Under the pieces are notes generated by a model, which was not told the origin of the DNA, did no database searches, and worked only from the letters and a program-made list of their open reading frames with translations. A stretch of DNA of 64,000 bases from Macrostomum hystrix. Its lineage: Eukaryota; Platyhelminthes; Macrostomidae. Shown one piece after another: positions 46,510 through 58,487 of this stretch (position 1 is its first letter; every line of letters starts with the position of its first letter). The stretch spans positions 9,434,001 through 9,498,000 of the forward strand of contig CATNEN010000038.1 in the NCBI GenBank assembly GCA_950097015.1. Direction: 5' to 3'. Made by a program: the position numbers and the translations under genes.

Positions 46510-49500
46510 TCAATCGTCATCATCGATAACAATAGGCTTGAAGTCAGCGTCGCCATCGTCTAAATCTGCTGGGCCTTCGCCGACGCGGTCGCTGGAGGGT
46601 CGGAGCTCCTTGTGCTGATTGTCCAGGTCCTGCACCACCCGGGCCAGAAGCTGGTCCACCGACTGGTCGGGAAAATCTGGCACGACAATGGGCTCGTTGC
46701 CGCTGTCCGACCATTCGCCGGCGATGTGACGCAACAGCCGGATCACGCTGCAGCGCAGAGAGCGCAGCTGGTCCTACGGGGAAGAAAAGTGACAGCCAGA
46801 CTCAAAGCCTGATGCGAATGATTCTTGGGACCTGAAGCGAATGATTCTTGTGACCTGAAGCGACTCATTCTTGGGACCTGAAGCGACTCATTCTTGGGAC
46901 CTGAAGCAACTGATTCTTGGGACCTGAAGCAACTGATTCTTGGGACCTGAAGCAACTGATTCTTGTGACTTGAAGCAACTGATTCTTGGGACCTGAAGTG
47001 ACTCATTCTTGGGACCTGAAGCGACTCATTCTTGGGACCTGAAGCAACTGATTCTTGGGACCTGAAGCAACTGATTCTTGTGACTTGAAGCAACTGATTC
47101 TTGGGACCTGAAGCAACTGATTCTTGTGACTTGAAGCAACTGATTCTTGGGACCTGAAGTGACTCATTCTTGGGACCTGAAGCGACTCATTCTTGGGACC
47201 TGAAGCAACTGATTCTTGGGACCTGAAGCAACTGATTCTTGTGACTTGAAGCAACTGATTCTTGGGACCTGAAGCGAATGATTCTTGTGACCTGAAGCGA
47301 CTGATTCTTGGGACGTGAAGCGACTGATTCTTGTGACCTGAAGCGACTCAAAAAAATGCCTTGAGGGAAATGATTTTGGTGGTGACCTAAAGCGACTTTG
47401 AGATCTTTATCTAGACATAAAAACTTTCTTCCTTTTTTGAAGTCAAGAGAGCACAACACAAGACAGCTAGCTAGCAATAAAGATATTCACCTTCACTTTG
47501 TCAAGTCTGGCGGAGGACACGGCACCTTCGCGTTTCACAACCGGATCAACTGATACATTTATCGACGAAACCGCGGCGGCGGCATCAGCAGCGGTGGCGG
47601 CAGAGGCTGCGGTGCTGTCTCCGCTGATTAGGGAGGCCAGACTGATTTCCTGGAAAAGTCGTTCACGAATTTCCTGCCGGCTGGGCTGCGGCCGGGAGCG
47701 CGAGCTGGCGGCAGCTGAGGCACCGTTCTGCTCCAGCCTGGGCCGCTTGCTGAGGCTGACGTCCGACTGTGCCGTCAGCGGGTGGCCGGCCGGCCGCGCT
47801 AACGACGTGGCCGCCTCCTGGCGACGCTTGGCACTCGTGCGGGCGTCCCTGCGGTGGAGAATACTAATAATAATAATAACTGCAGGAGGGCTGTGGGCAA
47901 TGGCGCATCATTTGGTGACACACTGACACTAGACCCGCCGCCAGCGAGGAGGAAATTCTGCCCATTTCGTTGACTCCTGAGCACACACGCACACAGATAC
48001 TGTACGCAGCAGGCAGACGCTCACACAGGTGTGTAAATCTGCCCTGCGCCTTGGAGGTTGGCCCTAAGGGCGTAAATTTCATAAGCAGCCGAGCTTTCTT
48101 TCGGCGGCTGCCCCACCTCCCCCCCTAATTAAATGTGGCATGGAGCATAGGGACAATTATGCGTTACGCGTTAACCGCTCTGCTAAAGACCGGGGAATTG
48201 TAAAATAAATAATGTCAGGGAAGTGCTTGAACTGACATGCACCAAAGTAGAATTTTACAAAAAAATTACCACAGACAGATAATAAAAACTGTCTTTAGGA
48301 TACCAAAATTAGAGCTTGAATATGATCCTAAATACCTAAGGCATTGTCACTCACTTGTATCCCTGCACACAAGCGTCCTCGTCCTCGTCCTCCTCGGGAA
48401 TGTCGCACCGATTGTAGTAGGCATCCGGGTTCATGGAGCAGTACCAGGTTCGTTTCTCGATCGTCCGAAGCTCGTCGTCGGCAATGTTAAGAAGACGGCG
48501 CCACTTCTGACAACTGTCGCACTGTACCCAGGCCCAGGTGCTGGGCGGAGGCGCAGCAGGTGCCGCGGCCGCGGATGCAGAGGACGTGGGACCTCTGTGC
48601 ACATCCAAGTACTCTTTGAGCTTCTGGGTCAGCTTGAGGAAACAGTTGCTGCAAACAACCATGGGCACATTGTGGGCTGCTGAATGCTGCTGGGTTTTGG
48701 ACTGGGAACCGGGATGCCAATGATGATGGGATTCAGAACTGGGATGCCAATGATGATGGGATTCAGAACTGGGATGCCAATGATGATGGGATTCAGAACC
48801 GGGATGCCAATGATGATAGGATTCAGAACTGGGATGCCAATGATGATGGGATTCAGAACTGAGATGCCAATGATGATGGGATTCAGAACTGGAAGGACTG
48901 AAAAAGAGATCGTTACGATCTGATGTTAAATATTATATTTTTATCCAAAGCCCCCTCACCGGAAGTTGGCATCCCTGATGAACTCCTGCTTGATGTGATT
49001 CGGCTCCAGGTGGTCAACCTCGGCGATCAGAGCCACGCCCTGGGCCAGGTCGTGCTCCTTGACCAGCTTCTCGTAGGGCAGGATGAGGCGGTTGTTGTGG
49101 TACAGGAGGGCGCCGTAGTCGCCGTGCCCGGCAGGCAGCAGGCCAATCACCAATCGCACCCGGTAGGCCACATTCGGCCGCAGACGCAGGCGTGCCTCAT
49201 CGCTCGGCGTGAGCTTGGGGGAGTAATAGTCTATGGCCCGCTTGGCCAGGCAGCGCTGCATTAGCTGAGTGCGCACCTTGTGCCCGTTGATACGAATGAT
49301 GAGGCGCGGCTTCATGAACAGGATGCCCAGGTAGGCCTTCAGGGAGCGACTGCACGGTGGGCGAGGCATCTCTCAGAAATTTGACAAGGCTATCCTGATT
49401 TTACTGTATTTCTACCCACTAGGCCCTGCACTTTAAACGTCCCAGGCCCACTACCGCTGTAGTTCCAAGTACTACCCCTTAAAATCACTGTCTGCCTCCT

Positions 49501-51795
49501 AGAATTTATTTCTACTTCCTAGAATTAGTTTCTACCCCTAGAATCCTGTTTCTACCCTTAGAATCCTGTTTCTACCCCTAGAATCTATTTTTCTACCCCT
49601 AGAATCTATTTCTACCCCTAGAATCTATTTCTACCCCTAGAATCTGTTTGTATCCCCGTAGAATCTATTTAAACCAATCAAGACTCTTTTTTACACCAAA
49701 ACATTTTTTCTACCTCTCTAGATTATATTTCTACCCCCCCTAGACTTTGTTTCAAACTCCCTACAATTACGAGGGATTATTACTCCCTATTCCCAATTAC
49801 TCCCAATTACTCCCAATTACTCCCAATTACTCCCTACAACTACAATTCCCTCGTAATTACTACTCCAACACTCTGTTTCGACCTCTCTAGACTCAACTTT
49901 CACCGCCTTGTCGTAGTCAAAGGCCAATATCTTAGGATTGCTCACCGAATGACGGTAGATGCGGTGGTTTGCATCAGCTGCATCCGTTGCGTAGCTGGCA
50001 AGGCGGCATCCGACTGCAATGTCTCAGAGTTGACAATGTCGCTACGGTCGCTAACAAGGTCCAGCTCCAGTGGCGAGTTTGGGTCGACCTGAGAAGCCCG
50101 CCGCAGGTTGTAGATGAGGATGCGGGTGCCGCTCTTACCCAGCCGGTCGAACTGGGCCATGAAGTCGGCCCTGTTGCCGCCGAACAGGTCGCAGTGCCGG
50201 GTGATGAGGCGCAGCGACTGCTCGCCGTCAGGATCAGTGTCTGCCAGCTCTTCGTTAATCCAGGAGCAGATGGGCAGCACGATGGTGTCGGCTCCGATCC
50301 TGGCTAAGAATGTCTGCGACAGCAGGCCGACAGACTTCACCGATGTGGAGCTGCTGGGCCGGGTCTTGGTGAACACAATGGCGTCGCTGCCGATGCGCAT
50401 CGAGCCCGATTTGAAGCCGTTGCCATAGTGACCGATTGGCTTGTGGCCCTGCGGCGTTACAAAGCGGAGTGCAACAAGTCCAATTATTTGCGCTGCACCC
50501 GAACGGAGCAACGCAAGCACACGATACTCAAAAAACACGGGCCAACTTTTGGTTACCAAGTGGCCAGCTCTTCAGACCGTCGATATATTCAATGGTTCTG
50601 GCTAAAGGTCGGATTTTTTTTCCATAATCGCTATCGTATATCATACACCCCTATACACGAATTAGCACCTCAGTGCGGCCTTGTCATGCCTTAAAAATTT
50701 ATCAGCATGTCACCCGAATGTGCCTGCATCATCTCCATCTTCGGTGGTCACCTACCTTTATCTAGAAGGAGCTGTTGGACCTTCAAGGGCTTACAACAGG
50801 TAGAACTAGGTCACTATGGACACCCAGACGCGAATTTCTCCGATTTTACTGATCAAAACTCCTCGAATTAGGCACACCTCAATCACAGTACACCATCGCC
50901 TAGTCTGTCAACCAATCAACAACCACCTTAAGCAGTTAGCATTAGGCCGAAAAAATTTCAGGGGGGAATTCTCTATTTGTATAAAAACGGGCGGCAAAAT
51001 GGCTTGGTAGTCCTACTGTTAATGTAGATACTAACTAATGCAGATTTGGCTTAACTGGATACAGGTGTCATTCCTATTCTATAATTAGCTTTGCGTTCTA
51101 TCTCATTCTAACCCATGTTCATGGGCGGGGGTAAGTGGCAGAGCGGTTAACGCATTCGCTCCTCTCTTTAAGTCCCCTGTGCTCGATTCTGTGGCGAGGC
51201 AATGTTCACTTGGGGCCTTGTCGTGAAATTTACAGTGAGAGTGTACACTGCCTGACGATGAGAAAGTCAGGGCAGATGTACACACCTGTGTGAGCGTATG
51301 CATGCCTACAGTATCCGTGTGCGTGTGTGCTCAGGATTCAGCGAAACGGGCAGAATTGCGTCCTCGCTGTGTGCAGGTCTAGTTTCACCGAATGATACTG
51401 TAATTGTTATTATTGCTAACCTCACAGCTGAAGTACATCTAACTCCAAAAAGACACTAGTCTATCCCAGCTCGCCGACATGCAATTCCTGACCTTAACAG
51501 GCGCCTTGTCGCAGTAGCCAAAGCTGAGCATGTTGTGCAGCCTGGCCAAGTCCATACCGCGACCATCGTCTGTGAAGCTGAGCACATCTATGCCCCGCAT
51601 CACCTCGTGTCTAATATCCAGGTGAGCGGCTGCACAGTCTGGATCATAGGCGTTGTCAACCAATTCGGCTATTGCAGAGAACACCCACAGGTGCGAGGTG
51701 GCGTTGGACACCAGGTAGGCCGGGTTAGTCCGAGCAGACCTCAGGCCGCTCACCTGCAGGGACTCCTCCTCCTGCTGCTGCTGCTCATTATCCAT
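46510..51795 (-). CDS. MORC family CW-type zinc finger ATPase (MORC3/4-like), 6 exons
   Basis: Minus-strand exons are 51493-51795, 49946-50448, 48960-49349, 48355-48648, 47491-47848 and 46510-46773, giving 703 residues, all in phase. The GHKL ATPase has its N-box in SAIAELVDNAYDP, DDGRGMD, and a YGNGFKSGSMRIGSDAIVFTK lid region. A ribosomal-S5-like domain follows (YLGILFMKPRLIIRINGHKV). The CW zinc finger reads WVQCDSCQKWRRL...WYCSMNPD...RCDIPEE, with all four Cys. The C-terminal part has a basic SKRPRLEQ nuclear signal, a VKRE SUMO-site-like motif and a final helical region. The protein ends IVIDDDD, a classic SUMO-interaction motif. MORC proteins are nuclear ATPases that dimerise on DNA; the CW finger reads histone H3 tails methylated at K4. 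Human MORC3 is longer (about 940 residues). The last four introns carry minisatellites or a SINE. Confidence 0.93.
46812..47350. repeat. 23-bp minisatellite in MORC intron 5
   Basis: About 23 units of the type gacctgaagcaactgattct plus tgg, with variants aagcgactcattct and gtgacttgaag. Longer blocks of several units are repeated, showing segmental duplication within the array. Confidence 0.9.
47862..48196 (-). mobile_element. tRNA-derived SINE, family A
   Basis: Minus-strand copy in MORC intron 4. The (aat)n tail is at about 47862, the body includes gggcaatggcgcatcatttg and cacacaggtgtgtaaatctg, and the head at the right is diverged. Confidence 0.87.
48690..48893. repeat. 30-bp minisatellite in MORC intron 3
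   Basis: Seven nearly identical 30-bp units (tgatgatgggattcagaact followed by gggatgccaa). They lie just upstream, in transcription order, of the CW-domain exon. Confidence 0.92.
49495..49870. repeat. About 19-bp repeat and actcccaatt repeats in MORC intron 2
   Basis: Degenerate units of ctacccctagaatctatttc run from about 49495 to 49690. They are followed by short tandem copies of tactcccaat near 49785-49840. Intronic, with no coding signal. Confidence 0.8.
51124..51416 (+). mobile_element. tRNA-derived SINE, family A
   Basis: Lies in MORC intron 1, opposite to the gene's strand. Perfect A-box TGGCAGAGCGG, tgctcgattctgtgg B-box region, shared body (cactgcctgacgatgagaaag, acacctgtgtgagcg) and an attgttattattgc tail. 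A second, short family A head fragment lies at about 51905-51975. Confidence 0.9.
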
Positions 51796-52001
51796 TGTTC
51801 AATGGTCTCGCTGACCAAAGTTTATTACTTAAAAATGCTATTAAAACTGACGGAATATAACAACTGAAACTAAAGATGGTTTTAATTTAGAGAAACGAGA
51901 GCAAAATTGTGATAAAGCGTTTGACTACTGTTGCTGTACAAGGTCCCTGAGCTGGAATCCACGCCTCAATGTGGGACACTGCAGCGAAGACAGGGCTTGA
52001 A

Positions 52002-52578
52002 GATTTATCCCCCTACTTGGGCCGGGCCAAATAAATGGCTCCGCCAATAGGAAAGCAAGATTCATTTATCTGGCCCGGCCAGTTTTTTACCATAGACTAC
52101 AGACTTTGGCGCCGTCAGCCAAGCGAGGGATCAATAGAGTAATACCCCTATGGATTCATTTAATTTGAGCCTCAAGAGTGACCTCGGGCTGCATTTCTAT
52201 AGCCTCGGCTTCGCCTCGGCCAATAAATGAATAATATTCCCTATTTATTTTGTTAATGAGTGGGGAATATGATATGTATCCCTAACTTGAAACGGGCAAA
52301 CGGACGAGGTCAGAAAATTCATTGATTATTGACTCGTACGCTCGTTTAATTCTGTTTGTCTATGCTTGTGTTATAGTTCTGTGTTATACTAGTTAATTTA
52401 TTTGCATCGAGCAAAGTGAAATAAATAATTTATTGCACTAGTGCAAATAGACCAAAAGCTTAAAAACATAGACAACTGCCCGGGGCAAGTGGGGGATACA
52501 TCCATAGGGGTAATACCATATACTTATCGTGCTAAAATGCAATCCTTACTTCCTGCAAATATTGTCATAGTCTATGGT
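52002..52578. mobile_element. Nested fold-back element
   Basis: Three pairs of inverted segments are nested or staggered. These are accatagacta (52089-52099) with its complement at 52568-52578, gtaatacccctatgga (52139-52154) with its complement at 52501-52516, and atttatccccctacttg (from 52003) with its imperfect complement at 52476-52500. A separate short hairpin is formed by gggccgggccaaataaat and atttatctggcccggcc (52019-52083). No coding capacity. Boundaries and target duplication are unresolved. Confidence 0.55.
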
Positions 52579-53503
52579 CTAAACACTTTTAAAGCAATTG
52601 CATTGAACTGTCAATTCTAATTTTATCTGACTATTTCCTATTAGTAACTATTTATTCCTATATAATTATTTATAATTATTAGTATAATTTACTAACAGTA
52701 TTAAAGTGGGGAGCGCATTCGGAAGGCTGAAAGTCTAGCACAAATAAGCATTAAGCAACACCGGAAATCATACAGGCGCAACAGGCCCTATTAGGCGCCC
52801 AGTGATGAAAATCTAAGCATTTACCTGTGTATTTTTCATATTTTAACATACAGAAAGAGGAAAACTGGCTAGGCATTGCTCACAGCATACACACAAGGCC
52901 TAGCCTGGTGAAACTCGAATTAACATATTAAATAAACAGTAAGCAAATACAAAAACTAAGACTGGTAACAAACTAGTGACATGCTAGAATTACGAGATCA
53001 ATGTATTTTACTGGATGAGTTGTACAATTAAAGATTAACTTCAATTAGAACCCGTACTTACGTTCATAGGCTTCATCTTATAATAAATGCTGTGCATTGT
53101 TCTGCTAAGAAGAACCAATTATAAGTGGATATAACTGAAACAGAACATTGGCCTACTATCGACTGGACATAAAACCCGCCCGAGCGAGCGGCGAGAAGAA
53201 ATTTGGGATCTTAAATCGAATTAACAAATCAGACAGTTTAAATGCAGGAGAAGCAAGTTTGTTATTAAACAACTGAAGTTATGAATATAGCATATATAGG
53301 CAGTATTATGCCTGCATTGATTCAGAGGCTGCAGAGCTAATATGATTTACAGTTTCAACAGCAGCAATCATATTATAGCGAAATTCACTATGCACTCTAT
53401 ACTTACTACTTACGAACCCAGCTAGAAGAAGTTAGAAGCGCATCTTTTAAGTTACGTCGAAACGCAAATAGGCAATTTATCAGCAAGCAGACGAACGCAG
53501 CGC
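52579..53503. other. Spacer between TBP and MORC
   Basis: AT-rich region between TBP and the downstream MORC gene, both on the minus strand. It should hold the MORC promoter and the TBP 3' UTR. No specific motif is called. Confidence 0.4.
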
Positions 53504-54160
53504 TCAGGAGGTCTTTTTGAAGTTGCGCAGGATGGGATAAATATTATTAAAGGCTTCATAGATCTCCTCGCGCACCTTGGCGCCAGTGAGTACCACTTTG
53601 CCAGACACGAATACCAGCAGTACAATCTTGGGCTTCACCATGCGATAGATGAGGCCGGGAAATAGCTCCGGTTCGTAGCTGGAGAACTGAGCATAGGACA
53701 GCACCAGACCCTCCAGCCGGATTGGGAAGCGCACGTCGCAGGAGCCGACCATGTTCTGAATCTTGAAGTCGGTGAACTTGGCCGGGAAGTCCAGCTTCTG
53801 GATGATGCGGGCGTACTTTCTGGCGGCTAGCTTAGCCTGCTCCTCGCTCTTGGCGCCGGTGCAGACCATCTTGCCAGAGGAGAAGATCAAGGCGGTGGTG
53901 CGCGGATCGCGGATTCGCATGATGACAGCGGCGAAACGTTTCGGATTGTATTCAGCATTCCTGGCGTGCAGGGCGATCTTCTTCAGATCCAGCTTGCAAC
54001 CCAGATTGACTGTGCAAACAATGTTCTGCAGCTGGGGCAGGGGTACAACAGACTCGGAGGCGGCTGACATTGGAGTCTGGGGCATTGCGTGCAGGTGCGA
54101 TGGCGTGACAGCAACTGAGTGCGGCCCACCGCTGCCGCCGTAGCCACTTGCAGCTGCCAT
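53504..54160 (-). CDS. TBP: TATA-box-binding protein
   Basis: One uninterrupted frame of 218 residues. The C-terminal core of about 180 residues is the TBP saddle, made of two repeats: [20 protein letters not shown] ... [19 protein letters not shown], then [20 protein letters not shown] ... [16 protein letters not shown]. The DNA-kinking Phe residues are retained. TBP nucleates TFIID, SL1 and TFIIIB on promoters of all three nuclear RNA polymerases. The N-terminal extension is short (about 38 residues, Gly/Ser/Pro-rich) and has no polyglutamine tract, unlike vertebrates. The absence of introns in the coding region could reflect retroposition or ancestral loss, but the core is intact and highly conserved. 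Confidence 0.97.
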   Translation of the reverse strand: MAAASGYGGSGGPHSVAVTPSHLHAMPQTPMSAASESVVPLPQLQNIVCTVNLGCKLDLKKIALHARNAEYNPKRFAAVIMRIRDPRTTALIFSSGKMVCTGAKSEEQAKLAARKYARIIQKLDFPAKFTDFKIQNMVGSCDVRFPIRLEGLVLSYAQFSSYEPELFPGLIYRMVKPKIVLLVFVSGKVVLTGAKVREEIYEAFNNIYPILRNFKKTS

Positions 54161-55690
54161 GACTCACTGAGCTGTGGTGATGCTAGACAGATCGCTGCTA
54201 GGAAGCTGAACTGACTTAGTGACTTATAATCTTTTTCGAAGAAATGAATTCGAGTTGGAGATTAAGGACTGCTGAAAAAAAGTTTTCCTGTACTCTTTGT
54301 GCAATAATTTTTATTATTATTAAAGGCACTAGCAGTCCGAGTCATCTGCAGTATAAATGTTACTATAATATTCTAAACCTATTGAATACATGCACAGATG
54401 ACAGCATTTAAAGGCTGAACATTGCTTCACATTCAATTTACTAGGAAAGATTTCAAACTTAACCTCAATTACCCCCCAGCTACTGGGGTGAACAAAGGAA
54501 TCAATGCTGATTGGTGTCTTGCTTAAAGTTACATAAAAATACTGATATTATTATCTTTTATTAGATAAGTAAACAATGCAAAAATAGTCCTTGGATTTTG
54601 ATAGTAGCTATATCATCAAATAGTTATAACTTACTATGCTTAAATATATGTCTAGACAGAATCTCTTAGTAATTAAGTATTTGTTTGTATTTTATACAAC
54701 AAAGCAATCACAATCACAGAACCGTGGGAATAAGCTCTGCCATAAATATTAGTACAATTGGATACCAATAGATATCACTGTAGGCCCTATAGTAAGCACT
54801 TTTTGTCAACAAAATAGCAGGGCATTAAAACAGATTTCTCTGCACAGCATGTTTGTAGCACACAATCATAGCAAGGACCAATAAGAGTAAAATAAGGATC
54901 TATGTTTCTTAGAAAAAAATTAAAGGCTGGTTTTTGCAAAATATACATTAGAGATAGAAAATGCTAATTTTTTATATTAAATGATGACAGCTTTTGATTG
55001 GAAGCAAATGCAAGGCTGTTATTTAGATAGGCCTATAACTTGCCCAACATGTTGATTTACTGAATATTATAAAGTTTTGTACATGAGGTCCTACAATTCG
55101 ATCCACATATGGTTTTCTTTACAAAATAACCTATCATAAGTCTGTAATTTGGTATAGGCTACTACGGACTAGTAAAATTAGCTTGACCTTATACTAATTG
55201 TGTTCCTCTTGATTAGTTTTTCATATTTCTTCCCCAGCTTTTATAGACAGCAATGCTTATTTTATTTTAATGTTTTAATCAATTTGTCTATTTTTATATT
55301 TTAATTGTAAAATTTTCTACTGCACAAGACCCACAAACTTTATTTAGCTAAATAATAAATATTCATTATTCCAGTCTAAAAGTAAAACTACAGCTGAAGT
55401 CTAAAGCTAGGCTCTTAAATAATTAATATTGATAACAACCTGTAAAAACACTGTCAGTGAATTGGATTTTTATAAGTAAAGGAAGTTGTATGAAGATCAT
55501 GTGAAAGTTGAGGAAGAGGAATATTCCGAGTCGGACAAAGTTTCTAAGCTTGATGGATCACTAACTTAGGAAAAGTAACAATTACTTAGTGAGGGCTTTT
55601 GTTATTTGCTTTTGTTAGGCCTGTTTGCCTTTCGCAATTTCATAGCCTAGGCCCTATCAGTAAGTGTTAAGGTTTTGAATTGGGATTCTA
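54161..55690. other. AT-rich region upstream of TBP
   Basis: Contains a decayed family B SINE body fragment at about 54455-54540 (minus orientation, gtgtcttgcttaaag and acctcaattacccc). The rest is AT-rich with no recognised feature. Confidence 0.5.
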
Positions 55691-56095
55691 GACATTTCGT
55701 CATCTTACAACTTCGTCATCCACTTGGAAGGTAGGACACTTCGTCATCCAGCCAATTGGCATGCTTTAAAGTTTGGTCTGTTCGTCATCTACTAATAACA
55801 AGCAATCAAGTTCGTCATCAATAAAGTGAGGGTGGGGTTGTGGGGCAGAGGTGTGAACACACTTCACACTCTAAATTGTCAATAAGGTGTCAAAACTGAT
55901 TTCATTATAAGAGTTGAAAGATAGGTGCCAACACGATGTGAGGAGGTGGGGAGGGGTGGTTCTGTTCTAACTTCGAAAACTTTTATTTTATAGATGACGA
56001 AGTGTCCACAAGTCTAAGTCTCTTCGTAATCCACCCTCTTAGATATTAGACAGATCGTCATCTGGATGACGAAGTTGTAAGATGACGAAGTGTCC
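55691..56095. mobile_element. Fold-back MITE with ttcgtcatc arms
   Basis: The left end (55691-55722) and right end (56062-56095) are near-perfect reverse complements built on ttcgtcatcttacaacttcg. Additional ttcgtcatc copies lie inside, and gatgacgaag copies lie near the right end. About 405 bp, non-coding. No clear target duplication was found. Confidence 0.7.
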
Positions 56096-57765
56096 AGGTA
56101 CCTTAAATTGTAAGTATTCAATTATAAAATAAAAAACTTGTCCCTATAGGCATACAATAAATAGGAGAAAGATAGGAGAAGCCCACAGGCGCCAGACACA
56201 GTAGAAACTTTAGCTTTGAGTTTACTCGTTATATATTAACTAGTTGCTTTTATGACTGATGAGTTTAATATGTTTATTTACTCAAAAATAGAACGCATCA
56301 TTAACTTTTAATGAAATTTAGTTGTTGCTTCGAGCGTTACAGTGTCCTTGTTCGTCGTTTGCATCTAAATGTGAATGTAAATGTCATTGCAGAAGTCAGA
56401 TTGAGATTTTTAAATTACTAGTTAACGAAATATGTGAACCAATTAATGTTAAAAATATGCGAAAATCATATATAGATTTTGTTTTAGTCCATAGAACTCA
56501 TCAAGTTTTTATGAATTTTATCCGTACGCAAAGTTAGTTAGCAATATGTTATATCTGTTCTAAACTTCATTGTGGCTGCGAATACGTTTGTTTTACTTTT
56601 TTATTTTTTTAAAGTAGGAAACTTGACTAATTTGACTGGGACTTTCATTGACCTGAATTAGATTCTTCAATGCAGCGAAAAATATATTAAACAAATTTTA
56701 TTTAAAAAGATTGCTTTATTACTTCTGCTCCAAATTCTTATAAAGTTTTTGAAAGAAACTAAAAAATATTTTGTTTGCTTTTTGCGTAGTATAACGAGGT
56801 AAAATCTATATCAAAGGATGAATCATATGAGATTCTAGTTTGCCTTTAGGGGGAACATTGGCTTCGTGACGGCCGAAAATATTTGGTTATCTGCGAACTG
56901 ATAGGGACGTATGCTTCTCTGCCAGTCCATAGACCTTCACCTGTTCATTCAGCATTCCCCATCACCTGCTCACTCACTCAGCAATCCCAGTCACACTGTT
57001 TGGTATTAAAAATTCGCACATTTAGTCATGGTTTAACTTGTTATCGTGGTTTTGTTTTTTACTTTTGAGCAGTTAGTTTTCATTTTTAGCTTGAACATTA
57101 GTAACTTTAATATTAAGTTTCATTTTTAGCTTTTGTGGACTGATTGTTATTGATTTTTTCAGACCAACGAATATTTGCCGTCTCCCAAGTTTCGGTCCCT
57201 TAAAAAGAGGCCGTGAGAGTACTTCAGAAGGTCGCCATTTTTCTGCTAGCATACAGGTTGCAATGCAAGACGTAAATTGTAGCTTCTGGGCTTAGCTTGA
57301 ACTCGAAAGCTTCAGCGCCTGCTGCACGTTGTGAAATAAATATTAGGAAAAATGTTTGTGAGGCTCGCCGCCGGGTAAGCCAGTTTACATGCTACTTACA
57401 TATCAATCCCTTCTAGGTACAAAAAATACTATTATTTTAAGAACATATTACCGCGCTATAGCGATTTCCTGGTTGTGGTTAGCTAAGAATTTGTTCTTTT
57501 TAAGATTTTAGTTAGCAAATTAAAGAAAAATCAACCATATCACCGTATGTACTGCATTCATAAAAACAAATATGACGTTTTTTTATCGCGCTTTAATTAT
57601 TTAACAATGCTATGTAACATTCATTTATTGCATATCTTAATATAGCTACGACGAGCTACAATTCATTCCGAGAATCGATATCCAGCAAATTATTTTTTAC
57701 TGTAGAAATGTATTACCCGGTCAAGTTTGACGATATTAAAAGCATTGTTATTTAATAAATTATTC
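56096..57765. other. AT-rich intergenic region
   Basis: No recognisable gene. A short ATG frame with a GTAAGC donor occurs near 57352-57375, but it does not join any downstream frame in phase. Confidence 0.4.
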
Positions 57766-57779
57766 ACTAATTCCACAGG

Positions 57780-58487
57780 ACTGGAACAACCAGCGCGAGC
57801 TCTCAGATGAACAGATCCTCGCTATTGCTCAAATGAAGGAGGTGAGCCTAAAGGCTTCCGAGAAAGGTTGAAAAGTGGAGACAATTATGGCCATTGGGAT
57901 CTGCCTTTCCTTTGGCAACGCAAACCGGAAGGATGTCGCTAACTGTACGGTCGCCGATGGGACAAGTGGCTCGCAGATCCGGAAAAGGAGCTCATGGTGA
58001 GTCGAACTAATGAGAAACATTTTTAACAGGTTCTAAACTTTCATTAGAAGCAAGCAGAACACCAATGAGCATCTGACCACTGACTTTAGGCTTTCAGCTA
58101 GGCCAACTGTCTTTGCCTCAAACCGTGTACTCCTTCAACAGAACTAAAAATTGTTCATCGTTCATGTTTTTAACAAAACTGTTCATATGGCAAACATATT
58201 TAATTTATATTATTTCGAAATCTAAAAGACAAGAACAACCTAACTTTACCTTCAGGTAGAATGCCACAAGACCGACGTGGAGTATGGTTCCGCAAAAATA
58301 TACGTTTCTGAATGCTGCGAGCTGCTACAGCGGGTGGACAAAGAGAGTCAGCGAAGGCGCTGCAGCTACTGAGCCTCTGCTCAAAATGCCATATGGTGAT
58401 TTCGGTAGGTTGTTTGCCGCCTACCGAGATGACTTCAACCCCATTCTTAGCGGCGTCACCAACACTGATTTTTCGCAAATTTGTTGA
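57780..58487 (+). pseudogene. Coding-like relic or unresolved exons
   Basis: After a cacag acceptor (57779) the sequence reads DWNNQRELSDEQILAIAQMK. It then stays coding-like only in another frame (GEPKGFRERL, YGHWDLPFLWQRKPEGCR), meets TAA, and continues in that frame to WDKWLADPEKELM at a GTGAGT donor. After an acceptor near 58255 two frames are open. One begins VECHKTDVEYGSAKIYV. The other includes YGDFGRLFAAYRDDFNPIL and ends at 58487. The shift and stop suggest a degraded gene, viral or transposon insert, or misjudged exons. No family is recognised. Confidence 0.4.
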
